Assembly (NCBI GenBank): GCA_021809325.1
Contig: JAKBAE010000005.1
Coordinates: forward strand, 1-37,061
DNA length: 37,061 nucleotides
Direction of reading: 5' to 3'
Origin: a bacterium
GTDB lineage: Bacteria; Chlamydiota; Chlamydiia; Chlamydiales; SM23-39
The position numbers were made by a program, and so were the translations under genes. Shown piece after piece: positions 7,842 to 16,239 of this stretch. The notes beneath the pieces are model-generated. The model was not told the origin of the DNA. It searched no databases and saw only the letters and a list, made by a program, of their open reading frames with translations. Position 1 is the stretch's first letter, and each line of letters starts with the position of its first letter.

Positions 7842-8630
7842 CTAACCTCCTTGGATTACAAACAGTTTCATCGCGCGGGCAAGAGTGCTTTTTCCAAGCC
7901 AAATTAGAAGAAGCGCCCAAATCAGCTGAAAGAGAAGATAAAACCCAAGCTGTTCAATCGGAATAACGCCGGTATAGAGCCTGCATGGGATGTCGAACAG
8001 GCAGCGAAACGGCTGCAAGTCGAGTATCGGCTGCATCCAATCGGGAAAGAGCGGCAGCGGGACGATCAAACCGGAAAGAAGTACTGCTACGGAAGGGACG
8101 ATCCGCCTGATCCCATCTCCCGTCAGTGTCCAAAAAAGAGAGACGACGATGCAGGTCGCCATCGCGCTCGCAACGAAGAGACCTAAAAAAACGGAGGCAA
8201 GAAATCCGCAAAAGGCAAGAAGAGAAGCGGGCTCGAGCCCTCCAAACACAATCCCGATGCAAATCACGGGAGTTCCCCGGATAAGGGCCGGAAAAAGTTT
8301 AAGACCAAAACAATGGACAAACCAAAGCCGGTAAAGGTGCAGCGGACGGATAAGCTCATAGGCGACATGCCCGCTTCGGATTTGCGCTTCTACCTCTCTA
8401 TCTATCGTCCAGGGCAAAAGAGGGACCAAGGACTGGCCGATCCAGACAAATGCCACTGCCTGCTTGAGAGACAGAGGCTCTGCATGAGACGCACTCCCAT
8501 AAAACGCCTTCAAGATCATCACATAGACCAATGCCCAAAACACCTGGGTAAAAAGACCCGCAAAAGCAGCGGCCCGATAGGTGAAAAGAAGGGCAAGGCG
8601 CACCCTTAAAAGAGCAAAGTAGGGCCCCAT
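7842..8630 (-). CDS. ABC-2 type exporter permease subunit (COG4587-like)
   Basis: 262 residues from the ATG at 8630, chosen because it follows the ATPase stop codon by 1 nt (translational coupling); an in-frame start 54 nt upstream would lie inside the ATPase gene. About six hydrophobic segments with a cytoplasmic stretch VEAQIRSGHVAYELIRPLHL, which corresponds to the RSGxxxxxLxRPL coupling region seen in paired ABC-2 permeases. It partners the next gene and the upstream ATPase. Unknown substrate; lipid, peptide or drug export are all possible. Confidence 0.85.
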   Translation of the reverse strand: MGPYFALLRVRLALLFTYRAAAFAGLFTQVFWALVYVMILKAFYGSASHAEPLSLKQAVAFVWIGQSLVPLLPWTIDREVEAQIRSGHVAYELIRPLHLYRLWFVHCFGLKLFPALIRGTPVICIGIVFGGLEPASLLAFCGFLASVFLGLFVASAMATCIVVSLFWTLTGDGIRRIVPSVAVLLSGLIVPLPLFPDWMQPILDLQPFRCLFDIPCRLYTGVIPIEQLGFYLLFQLIWALLLIWLGKSTLARAMKLFVIQGG

Positions 8631-8631
8631 C

Positions 8632-9597
8632 TCAGCGGCTCCGATAGAATTTCGCGATGATCTCTTCGATCGGCAAGTTTTCAATGAATAGATCGGAGAT
8701 CGTATGGCGCTCGGTGATGCGGCAGATCAGCTCTTGAGAAGTGTATTGCGAAGGATCAAAGCTAAATGTAACCCGATGCTCTTCTCGTTTCAACACTCGA
8801 AGCCCCTCGATCGGCTCTAGCATCTCCCCTTCTTTTGTGAAATCAACGACGAGGAGCCTCTCGGAAGAGATTTTTTTTCGCAGCTCCCCAAGAGAGCCGT
8901 CAAAGCAGATTTTCCCTTCGTTGATGACAAGAATTCGTTGGCAAAGCGCTTCAATATCATCCATGTCGTGGGTCGTAAGAAGGATCGTGACCTTTTGCTT
9001 CCGGTTGAGCTCCCTGATGAAGTCTCTTACGGCGAGCTTGGCCGTTGCATCGAGGCCAATTGTCGGCTCATCCAAAAAGAGGATCTTAGGTGAGTGGAGT
9101 AGCGATGCGGCAAGATCGCAGCGCATTCTCTGGCCTAAGCTAAGCTGGCGCACCGGAACAGAGTAGAGCGGCTCTAGATCGAGCGTCTTCGTCAAAGAAC
9201 GGAGAGTTTCCCGATACGCTTCGATCGGGACCTTGTAGATCTTCTGCAGCAAATTAAAGGATTCAATGACAGGCAAATCCCACCAGAGCTGTGTCCTTTG
9301 GCCGAAGACGACCCCGATCTGACTGACAATCTCAATGCGGTTTTCCCAAGGAGTTTTGCCAAAGACTTTGACATCCCCTTGAGTGGGGAGCAAAATGCCG
9401 GACAAAATCTTGACTGTCGTGCTTTTTCCGGCGCCATTTTGGCCGATATAGCCGACCAGCTCGCCGGGCTTGATCTCAAACGAAATGTCGTCCAGCGCCT
9501 TTTTGATCTCGTAGTCGCGCGAAAGTAGAGAAGACCAAAACCCATGCCCCTTCTTTCGAAGGGCAAAAGATTTGCTTAAAGATCGGACCGAGATCAT
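8632..9597 (-). CDS. ABC transporter ATP-binding protein for the ABC-2 exporter (COG4586-like)
   Basis: 321 residues from the ATG at 9597 (MISVRSLSKSF), which sits 1 nt after the stop of the small upstream gene; an ATG at 9609 is an alternative. Motifs: Walker A GQNGAGKST (52-60), signature LSLGQ (152-156), Walker B ILFLDEP (172-178), and the switch His in TTHDMDD. An insertion between beta-1 and Walker A (KKGHGFWSSLLSRDYE) is typical of this exporter ATPase type. The C-terminal ~80 residues form the usual accessory domain. It powers the two permeases encoded directly downstream. The run sits behind waaA, so an envelope-related cargo is possible but unproven. Confidence 0.9.
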   Translation of the reverse strand: MISVRSLSKSFALRKKGHGFWSSLLSRDYEIKKALDDISFEIKPGELVGYIGQNGAGKSTTVKILSGILLPTQGDVKVFGKTPWENRIEIVSQIGVVFGQRTQLWWDLPVIESFNLLQKIYKVPIEAYRETLRSLTKTLDLEPLYSVPVRQLSLGQRMRCDLAASLLHSPKILFLDEPTIGLDATAKLAVRDFIRELNRKQKVTILLTTHDMDDIEALCQRILVINEGKICFDGSLGELRKKISSERLLVVDFTKEGEMLEPIEGLRVLKREEHRVTFSFDPSQYTSQELICRITERHTISDLFIENLPIEEIIAKFYRSR

Positions 9598-9598
9598 A

Positions 9599-9937
9599 TT
9601 AATGGCCATCTGGGCAAACGCGTTTCCAACACTTTTCAACCTTGTCGAGGGAAGTGGAAAAGAAGGAACTTGGACTCGAGCATTTAACCAATTCTAGAAG
9701 CTTTTCAGGTGGAACATTTGGACAGCGAAAACATCTCATCTCCGAAGAGGGGTAGTAATAGCCATCCCGATGACGATAAAGGCTCGTCTGCTCATGTGCA
9801 AGATGCGCACTTGTACAAGGCGTTTTCATTTCTCTAATTTTCCCCAACATTTCCTTATAGGTTTCAGGAAAATTGGAGTCGAAATAACAACTTTGGTAAG
9901 AGGGTCTCTCGCAACCGACACGCAAGGAATCATGCAT
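9599..9937 (-). CDS. Small Cys-rich hypothetical protein
   Basis: 112 residues, not recognised. Its stop lies 1 nt before the ABC ATPase ATG and its start is 34 nt after waaA, so it fills the gap in an otherwise tightly packed minus-strand operon, which favours a real gene. It has eight cysteines, including a RCFRCP pair that could bind metal, plus an aromatic, His-rich middle (SLYRHRDGYYYPSS). No signal peptide or membrane helix. The ATG at 9937 lacks a convincing ribosome binding site, so translation is uncertain. It may be a species-specific protein or a degenerate gene. Confidence 0.45.
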   Translation of the reverse strand: MHDSLRVGCERPSYQSCYFDSNFPETYKEMLGKIREMKTPCTSAHLAHEQTSLYRHRDGYYYPSSEMRCFRCPNVPPEKLLELVKCSSPSSFFSTSLDKVEKCWKRVCPDGH

Positions 9938-9971
9938 ACATTGAATCTTTTAAAAAGGGAGGGAAAACGTT

Positions 9972-11177
9972 TTACCAAATTTGCTTGATTACTTCAAGTG
10001 TACTCTTAGCCGCACCTCGTTTGGAAATGTCTGCCACAAGAGGCCTTTCTAGAGATATCTTTTCAAAAAGAGCTTGCGACAGCTCATCTTGCCTCACCTG
10101 CCACCCCGATTTACTTTCGATGGCAATCCGAGCAAACTCTTTTTGCTTTTCCATATGCGGCCCGAAAAGAACCGGACATCCATAAAAAAGGGGCTCCAAA
10201 ACGTTATGCCCCCCGATCTTCGAAGAAAAGCTGCCAGCGACAACAGCGATTCTGCTGAGCACATAGCAATACGGCAGCTGTCCCATCGCATCGACGAGAA
10301 TGACCCTCTCCCCTTCTCTTTTTTCCTTCCATCGGCAAAAAGAGATCCCCAACTCATCGAGAATAGCCGCTGCCGCCTCAAAGCGCTCCGGATGGCGCGG
10401 AGCTAAAAAAAGAACAACTTTAGGGAGCCTTTTCCAAAGCGTTAGCATCTCATAAAGCAGTTCCTTTTCCTCCGGCGCGTGGGTGCAAGAAAGCGTTACA
10501 ACAAGATCTGTTGGAAGATTAAAACGATCTCTCACACCCGAAGGGTCGAGCGGTTTTATCTCGACATCAAGTTTTAGATTTCCCGTAATCGCAATCGGCC
10601 TTTCGACAAGCGCTGCAAAACGGCTCCGATACTCCTCGTTTTGGACGCAAAGAGCATCGAGCGGTCTGTAGAGCCTCTTAGCCAAAAAGGGAAACCGGCG
10701 CAGGCGCCGAGCCGACTTTTCCGATATTTTTCCACTTGCAAGCGCTGTCTTCACTCCTGCGCACTTGGCTTGCCTCACAAGATTAGGCCAAACATCCCCT
10801 TCGATAAAAATGAGAAGACTGGGCGCAAAAGAGCGGATCCAGCGGCGCATGACCCAAGAAAAATCAAGAGGCAAGAAGCGCAAGAGATCGGCTTGCAAGG
10901 ATCGCCCCGCCTCCTCAAAGCCCGTCATAGTCGTCGTCGTAACCAAAATAGATACGCCCGGATCGCTCTGACGAAGCTGCCTTATAAGAGGCTCTGCGGC
11001 CCTTATCTCTCCAACTGAGACTGCATGAATCCAAATCTTCTTGGCCCACGGCCCAACAGGCGGGTTTCGTCCAAAGCGATCGCCCAGTGTGCAAAACCTC
11101 TTTCCCCGCGCCTTTTGCCAAATGATCTTGGGGGCCATCCCCAAGACAAAAAGCACAAGGAAAAGGTCATAGATCAT
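9972..11177 (-). CDS. waaA: 3-deoxy-D-manno-octulosonic acid (Kdo) transferase
   Basis: 401 residues, GT30 family, also called kdtA or gseA in Chlamydia. It transfers Kdo from CMP-Kdo to lipid A precursor at the inner face of the inner membrane; chlamydial enzymes add several Kdo units and build the genus epitope. Visible: an N-terminal membrane anchor (IYDLFLVLFVLGMAP), the conserved WIHAVSVGE with catalytic-base Glu57, EGDVWPNL at 126-133 (the ETE/ELWPNL equivalent), SGKIS, and a C-terminal nucleotide-binding half with HAPEEKE, APRHPERF and GSFSSKIGGHNVLEP. The start ATG overlaps the leuS stop (ATGA). leuS-waaA adjacency is the same as in Chlamydia trachomatis, which supports both the call and the phylum. 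How many Kdo residues it adds cannot be read from sequence. Confidence 0.95.
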   Translation of the reverse strand: MIYDLFLVLFVLGMAPKIIWQKARGKRFCTLGDRFGRNPPVGPWAKKIWIHAVSVGEIRAAEPLIRQLRQSDPGVSILVTTTTMTGFEEAGRSLQADLLRFLPLDFSWVMRRWIRSFAPSLLIFIEGDVWPNLVRQAKCAGVKTALASGKISEKSARRLRRFPFLAKRLYRPLDALCVQNEEYRSRFAALVERPIAITGNLKLDVEIKPLDPSGVRDRFNLPTDLVVTLSCTHAPEEKELLYEMLTLWKRLPKVVLFLAPRHPERFEAAAAILDELGISFCRWKEKREGERVILVDAMGQLPYCYVLSRIAVVAGSFSSKIGGHNVLEPLFYGCPVLFGPHMEKQKEFARIAIESKSGWQVRQDELSQALFEKISLERPLVADISKRGAAKSTLEVIKQIW

Positions 11178-13720
11178 CGGATCACGATATTGAGCAGCTT
11201 ATCGGGTACATAGACGACCTTCACGATCTCGCCCGAAAGATGCTTAGCGACCTCGGGCTGGAGTTTGGCATATTCCATCACATCTTCTTGCGACTTGCCC
11301 TTCGGAAGATCAAACCTCCCGCGTAGCTTGCCGTTGATCTGCACGACATAGGTCGCATTCTCGTCAACGAGATAGGCCGGATCAACAACGGGGATTGGCG
11401 CAAAGCTCAAAAGCTCCCTCTCACCCAGCTGCTCCCAAAGCTCTTCTGCAATATGCGGGGCGAAAGGATAGAGCATCTGCACTGCCATCTTTAGAACCCT
11501 TTTCGGATATGCCGGCAAGGGTATAAACGCATTCAGAAACTCCATCATCTTCGCAATGGCGGTATTGAACTGCATCGCCTCGATTTCTCTAACCACCGCA
11601 TCCACTAGCCTATAGCCCAATTTCAGCGCCTCCGGCGTTTCATCCTCCGACACCTTATCTGAAAAGACCATCTCATAAAAGCGGTTCAAAAACCGCTTGC
11701 AGCCATTGACCGCATCGGTATTCCAGATCTTTTCCCGCTCAAAAGGCCCCATGAACATCTCATAGAGCCTGAGCGCATCGGCCCCAAACTCTTCGATGAT
11801 ATCGTCGGGAGAGACGCCGTTGAGCTTCGACTTGGACATTTTTTCCATCTGCACAATCAGAGGAGCCCCTCCCTCTTTCGCATAATATGCCCCCTCCCTC
11901 TCAACGACATCTTTCGGGTCGGCATACCCGCCGGACGGCTTCTTATACGACGGCGCAGTCACAAGTCCTTGGTTGCGCAGCGTCATAAACGGCTCCGGGG
12001 TATGGACAAGCCCCAAATCAAAGAGAACCTTATGCCAAAAACGGGCATAGAGTAGATGCAAGACCGCATGCTCGACGCCGCCGACATACATATCGACCGG
12101 CATCCAATAGGAATCGGCCTTCTTGCTCCACGCCTCAGCTTCATTATGCGGATCGCAAAAGCGCATATAATACCAGCAAGAGCCTGCCCACTGCGGCATC
12201 GTATTTGTCTCTCTCAGCGCTCTCTTCCCCGTCTTCGGATCTTCAACCTCTACCCAATCCCTAACCTTGGCAAGCGGGCTCTCCCCGCTAGCTGCCGGCT
12301 TATAGTCATCAAGCGGAGGCGGAAGAAGCGGCAGCTCGTCGGCTTCCAGCGCCCTCTTCGTCCCGTCTTCAAAATGGAGAATCGGGATCGGCTCGCCCCA
12401 GTAGCGCTGGCGGGAAAAAAGCCAATCCCTCAGCTTATAATTTACCGTCCGCTTCCCCTTGGAATGCCTCTCCAACCAGCGGATCATCTCCTCTTTCGCA
12501 GCCTGCATCCTCAAACCATTAAGAATTAAATCCTCATGCACACTTTCTACAACAGTCCCTTCTTTCGTCCAGCAGACCCGTCCTTCCAACACATCCTGTC
12601 TCGACACCTCCTCGCCATCCAAATCAGGATCATATACCGACCGGATCGGCAGATGGTAGATGCGGGCGAACTCAAAATCGCGCTCGTCATGCGCCGGCAC
12701 GGCCATGACAGCGCCGGTGCCATAGCCCATAAGCACATAGTCGGAGATCCAGATAGGGACCTGCTCCCCGGTAATCGGATGCAAGGCATACGTTCCCGTC
12801 CAAACGCCGCTCTTCTCCTTGGCAAGATCGGTGCGCTCCAAATCGCTCTTCGCAGACGTCCTCGTTCGATACTCGTCCACCTCTTCTTTCCGATCTCTCG
12901 TCGTAATCTGATCGACAAGCGGATGCTCGGGCGCCAGGACCAAATAGGTTGCCCCGAAAAGCGTGTCGGGCCTCGTAGTGAAAACCAAAATCGGCTCATG
13001 GGTGCACTCCTCAACAAAAGTGATGAGCGCCCCCTCGCTTCTTCCAATCCAGTTCGCCTGCAGCTTTTTCAGATGCTCCGGCCAGTCGAGCAAATCCAGA
13101 TCGGCCAGCAGCCGGTCCGCATACGCGGTAATGCGCAAAATCCACTGCTTGAGCGGCCGTCTCTCTACCGGATAGCCGCCCTCTTTCGAGCGCCCCTCTT
13201 CGACCTCTTCATTCGCAAGGACCGTGCCAAGCGCAGGGCAGAAGTTCACATTGATCTCCGCCTCATAGGCCAACCCCTTCTCATACAAAAGGGTAAAGAT
13301 CCACTGCGTCCACTTGTAATACCCTGCCTCGCTCGTCGCAACCTCCCGGTCCCAGTCATAGCTAAACCCGAGCGACTCGAGCTGCCGCCGATACGTGTCG
13401 ATATTCGCCTTCGTCGTGACCGCCGGATGCGTGCCGGTTCGGATTGCATACTGCTCCGCCGGAAGCCCAAAGCTATCCCAGCCCATCGGATGGAGCACAT
13501 TAAACCCGCGCTGCCTCTTGAACCTCGCCAAGATATCGGTTCCCGTATACCCCGTCACATGGCCAACGTGGAGCCCCGCCCCCGAAGGATATGGGAACAT
13601 ATCCAAAATATAATACTTCGGCTTGGCCGGATCGATCTCTGCTTTGTAGACTTTTTTTTCTTTCCAAAAGCGCTGCCATTTCTTTTCGATAGCACGCGGG
13701 TCGTATTTCTGTTTTTGCAT
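11174..13720 (-). CDS. leuS: Leucyl-tRNA synthetase
   Basis: 848 residues, full length for a bacterial LeuRS (class Ia). It charges tRNA-Leu with leucine in the cytoplasm and proofreads. Landmarks: N-terminal YDPRAIEKKWQRFW, HIGH box as HVGH (51-54) after DMFPYPSGAGL, editing domain with TTRPDTLFGATY (threonine-rich region) and DERDFEFA, catalytic core MNTMPQWAGSCWYYMRF-like segment, KMSKS (627-631), and a C-terminal VVQINGKLRGRF domain. ATG at 13720. It heads the minus-strand run and overlaps waaA by 4 bp. Directly upstream is a compound hairpin element rather than an ordinary promoter region, which may influence its expression. Confidence 0.98.
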   Translation of the reverse strand: MQKQKYDPRAIEKKWQRFWKEKKVYKAEIDPAKPKYYILDMFPYPSGAGLHVGHVTGYTGTDILARFKRQRGFNVLHPMGWDSFGLPAEQYAIRTGTHPAVTTKANIDTYRRQLESLGFSYDWDREVATSEAGYYKWTQWIFTLLYEKGLAYEAEINVNFCPALGTVLANEEVEEGRSKEGGYPVERRPLKQWILRITAYADRLLADLDLLDWPEHLKKLQANWIGRSEGALITFVEECTHEPILVFTTRPDTLFGATYLVLAPEHPLVDQITTRDRKEEVDEYRTRTSAKSDLERTDLAKEKSGVWTGTYALHPITGEQVPIWISDYVLMGYGTGAVMAVPAHDERDFEFARIYHLPIRSVYDPDLDGEEVSRQDVLEGRVCWTKEGTVVESVHEDLILNGLRMQAAKEEMIRWLERHSKGKRTVNYKLRDWLFSRQRYWGEPIPILHFEDGTKRALEADELPLLPPPLDDYKPAASGESPLAKVRDWVEVEDPKTGKRALRETNTMPQWAGSCWYYMRFCDPHNEAEAWSKKADSYWMPVDMYVGGVEHAVLHLLYARFWHKVLFDLGLVHTPEPFMTLRNQGLVTAPSYKKPSGGYADPKDVVEREGAYYAKEGGAPLIVQMEKMSKSKLNGVSPDDIIEEFGADALRLYEMFMGPFEREKIWNTDAVNGCKRFLNRFYEMVFSDKVSEDETPEALKLGYRLVDAVVREIEAMQFNTAIAKMMEFLNAFIPLPAYPKRVLKMAVQMLYPFAPHIAEELWEQLGERELLSFAPIPVVDPAYLVDENATYVVQINGKLRGRFDLPKGKSQEDVMEYAKLQPEVAKHLSGEIVKVVYVPDKLLNIVIR

Positions 13721-13739
13721 AACTCTATCTTCTTTTTTT

Positions 13740-13896
13740 TTAAGGGGCTCCGCCCCTTAACAACCCCGCTAAAGGGCTAGCCCTTTAGAATCCCTGTATT
13801 TTAGAGCGAACCCGCGCCGGGCGCGGGTTCGCAAAAAAAACACTGGGTTTCCAAAGGGTTTACCCTTTGGCGGGTTGTTAAGGGCGGAGCCCTTAA
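13740..13896. repeat. Compound palindromic element: five hairpins forming one large dyad
   Basis: Five inverted repeats in 157 bp: A, arms TTAAGGGGC/GCCCCTTAA (13740-13760, 3-nt loop); B, a perfect 20-bp palindrome centred on CTAG (13769-13788); C, 12-bp arms GCGAACCCGCGC/GCGCGGGTTCGC (13806-13832) followed by eight A; D, CCAAAGGGT/ACCCTTTGG (13851-13870); E, TTAAGGGC/GCCCTTAA (13878-13896). A+B and D+E are inverted, diverged copies of one ~47-bp unit: linkers CAACCCCGC and GCGGGTTG and loops TCC and GGA also mirror each other. Together they make a super-palindrome centred on C. It separates the NSS symporter 3' end from leuS. It looks like a REP/BIME or MITE-type element that may also terminate transcription. 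Confidence 0.8.
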
Positions 13897-13902
13897 GAAT
13901 TT

Positions 13903-15381
13903 TTACACCTCGGCCTTAACAGGCAAAGCGCGTTTGGCAAACTGGGCGAGGGCTGCCGAAGCGGCCAGAGCGCCGAAGAACCAAGCCCAGCGCACGGTTT
14001 TCATCATGTCGAAGGAGCTGAACTCTTCGAGTAGGTTTCCTGCGAGGATGATCGCGAGGATGGGAGGCGCGATCGCGCGGAGGAAGAAGCGGTTGAGGTT
14101 CCAGCGCCCGCGCCAGACGGGGTCGCGCGAGATCTCGAGGGAGCCGAACTGGAAGGCTGCGATGAGGATGAGGCCGCCGATCAGCATGTTAGTTCCAAGG
14201 ACCATGGGGGCTAGCGAGTCGATCAGATGCGAAGCGTTGCCCATGCAGAAGAAGAGGGCGAGGCCAGCGATTGCAAAGAGCGAGGCCCGGACGGCGCTTT
14301 TTCTCGTGAGGCCAAACTCTACTTCGACATTGCCTGCGATGCTCTCGGCAATGGAAAAGAGGCCGGTTATCCCTGCGATGAAGAGGCAGAAGAAAAAGAC
14401 TGCTCCGACGCCCTGGGAGAGGACAGGTCCGAGGAATTTAAGGATTTTGGGGAAGATGATGAACCCTAGCTCAAATGTGGAGTCGCTTGCGGCGAGGGAT
14501 TCAAACGGGATGCCTTGCACATGGCTGATGTGGGCAAGCGTCGCAAAGATCGCAGCTCCGGAGATGAAGGAGACGGCAAAATCGCCCAAGGCGACATAGA
14601 GAAGCGCACGAGGGACGTTTGCGATTGTTCCGGTGTGGCGGGAGTAGCCGACGATGATGCCAAGTCCGAGGGAGAGGCTGAAGAATAGCTGGCCAAAGAC
14701 GTCGCGCCAGAGGAGCGGATCGGTGAGGCGGGAAAAATCGGGCGTCAGGAAATAGCTCCATCCGGTCAAGCCTCCGGGAAGGAAGCTGGCGATGATGGCA
14801 AAGCCGGCTACGATGAGGGCTAGAAGGGGCATGAAGAAGGAGCATACCTTTTCGATCCCATCCCGTACCGAGCGGGCCATTACAAAATAGGCCGCGACGG
14901 CGGTAGCTGCCATCGGGATAAGAATCCACCACGAGATAGAACCGAAGTCTTTAATTGAAGGGGTGATGTGGAGGAATTGGTGAAGGAAGAAGCTCTGCGT
15001 ATCCTCTCCAATTGTCCCCGTTGCGGAAAAGTAGGTGTATGCGAGCGAGTAGCCGGTCAACACGATGTAAAAGGCGCCGATGGTCAGGCACGCGATGACA
15101 GCTAGCCATCCTAGCGTCTTGCCCGTTTTCCCCCAGACGCGGTTGAACGCGGTGACAAGCGGTGACTGGGTGCGCTGGCCTACGATCCCTTCCAGGATGA
15201 GGAGGGGGATGCCAAGGAGGAAAAGGGCGAGGCAGTAGGGGATGAGAAAAGCGCCGCCGCCATTTTTATAGGCTTGCGAGCTAAAACTCAAAATATTTGC
15301 GAACCCCACAGCCGATCCCAGTACGGACCAGACGTATCCGGCCTGAGATCTCCAGCCGTTTTCCAATTGGACATTTGACAT
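13903..15381 (-). CDS. Sodium-dependent symporter, NSS/SNF family
   Basis: 492 residues, about 12 membrane helices, LeuT fold. It imports an amino acid or similar solute using the sodium gradient, in the inner membrane. The N-terminus has the family pattern W+SQAGYVWSVLGSAVGFANILSF with the unwound TM1 region, then the AYKNGGGAFLIPY signature of TM2 (residues 38-49). Later helices include FFSLSLGLGIIVGYSRH of TM6. The ATG at 15381 opens MSNVQLENGW. Chlamydia carries a related sodium-dependent transporter. Substrate is not predictable; intracellular bacteria depend on host amino acids, which fits. The stop codon abuts the hairpin element at 13740-13896, which probably ends its transcript. Confidence 0.92.
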   Translation of the reverse strand: MSNVQLENGWRSQAGYVWSVLGSAVGFANILSFSSQAYKNGGGAFLIPYCLALFLLGIPLLILEGIVGQRTQSPLVTAFNRVWGKTGKTLGWLAVIACLTIGAFYIVLTGYSLAYTYFSATGTIGEDTQSFFLHQFLHITPSIKDFGSISWWILIPMAATAVAAYFVMARSVRDGIEKVCSFFMPLLALIVAGFAIIASFLPGGLTGWSYFLTPDFSRLTDPLLWRDVFGQLFFSLSLGLGIIVGYSRHTGTIANVPRALLYVALGDFAVSFISGAAIFATLAHISHVQGIPFESLAASDSTFELGFIIFPKILKFLGPVLSQGVGAVFFFCLFIAGITGLFSIAESIAGNVEVEFGLTRKSAVRASLFAIAGLALFFCMGNASHLIDSLAPMVLGTNMLIGGLILIAAFQFGSLEISRDPVWRGRWNLNRFFLRAIAPPILAIILAGNLLEEFSSFDMMKTVRWAWFFGALAASAALAQFAKRALPVKAEV

Positions 15382-15957
15382 GCGAGTACCCTTAATTCAA
15401 ATCCATAGAGGGACTATTGTGCTGCAAGTAGCGATTCAATACAAGGCACTTTGTGATCGTGGATTGCTATGGGCAAAATCTTTCTTATCAGATCCGACTC
15501 TCTCGATCATGCGCCCCGAATATATTCTAAAAACATGTTTTATGAGGTCTCGAAATTGCACAAGTTTTGACTCTACTAACCCGCTCGGCAAATAAGAGAC
15601 AAAGAGCATTAGCGAGGATCGGTCCTTTCATTCCAGAAGAGAATCCGTTATTTCCTCTCCTCTATTCCTCAAATCATAAGTGCTGTAATGAATATTTTGA
15701 TCACGACGATCTCCATCGCCTTTGCGACCCGGATGATCTCACGATAACTGTCGATGCGTTGGAGAGTTTCTATACCCTCAAAATCGAAATTCCGGCTCAT
15801 TACCTGTTTGGCTACGAACCTAAGCAGTTTCCCCGCTATCGGATCAATCGGGCAAAAGCCCCTTCCCAACATTTCGCAGCAATGAGCGAAGAGTTTAAAC
15901 TCGAAGAGCATCAGGTCGGTGCAGGGGTATGCGCTCTTGATTTGTCAAAGGCGACAG
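15382..15957. other. Non-coding island with a possible gene remnant
   Basis: No convincing gene is visible between the NSS symporter start and the palindrome at 15958. Open frames exist on both strands (plus 15567-15989, minus 15669-15911) and cover the same bases. The plus frame has no ribosome site, and its reading frame runs into the palindrome and ends in it, as expected for a fragment cut by an insertion. Neither translation is recognised. The stretch is best read as decayed or displaced DNA plus the symporter promoter. Confidence 0.4.
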
Positions 15958-15989
15958 CTAGTGCTCTGTCAAGCTTGACAGAGCACTAG
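15958..15989. repeat. Perfect 32-bp palindrome bounded by CTAG
   Basis: Arms CTAGTGCTCTGTCAAG and its exact reverse complement meet at AAGCTT with no loop. It begins and ends with CTAG; the right CTAG (15986-15989) is shared with the adjacent MITE-like element. It looks like two transposon terminal repeats joined tail to tail with nothing between them, inserted at TA within CTAG. As RNA it would form a long perfect hairpin. Confidence 0.85.
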
Positions 15990-16154
15990 TGCACCTTTTC
16001 ATAAAGAATTGGAGTAATTTCGGCGTCAAAGCTCCTACAATCGACGATCGCAAACTGGTTTGTATTGGATTAATACTAGCCAGTTTGCGATCGTCGATTG
16101 TAGGGAGCTTTCACGCTCGAAATTATCTCAATTCTTTATGAAAAGGTGCACTAG
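15986..16154. mobile_element. MITE-like element with ~75-bp terminal inverted repeats
   Basis: The left arm (15986-16058) and right arm (16080-16154) are inverted copies, about 69 of 75 aligned positions identical by hand, differing by a 3-base change near 16011, one substitution and two single-base gaps. The 21-nt centre also partly pairs (GTATT/AATAC). No coding capacity. Both ends read CTAGTGCACC inward, so the element proper (GTGCACC...GGTGCAC) is flanked by TA inside CTAG. This is the target preference known for IS630/Tc1-mariner transposases, which would have to act in trans. It lies 166 bp upstream of the giant gene. Confidence 0.85.
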
Positions 16155-16239
16155 CATCCTCCAAGAATAGTCTGTGTAAAAAATATTTGAAAAAACCTGC
16201 TGTTTATTGCTTTCAATGAATTATTTTAAATAATAATTA

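Noticed and set aside
12536-13780. Long plus-strand open frame (414 codons) opposite leuS
   Set aside because: It is antisense to a fully conserved LeuRS, has Arg/Leu/Ile-rich shadow composition, and no ribosome site or known motif.
15380-15595. Plus-strand 71-codon frame at the symporter start
   Set aside because: No ribosome site, no recognisable protein, overlaps the symporter upstream region.
15958-16154. CRISPR array or integron attC site
   Set aside because: There is one palindrome and one long inverted repeat, not regularly spaced direct repeats, and no cas or integrase gene nearby.
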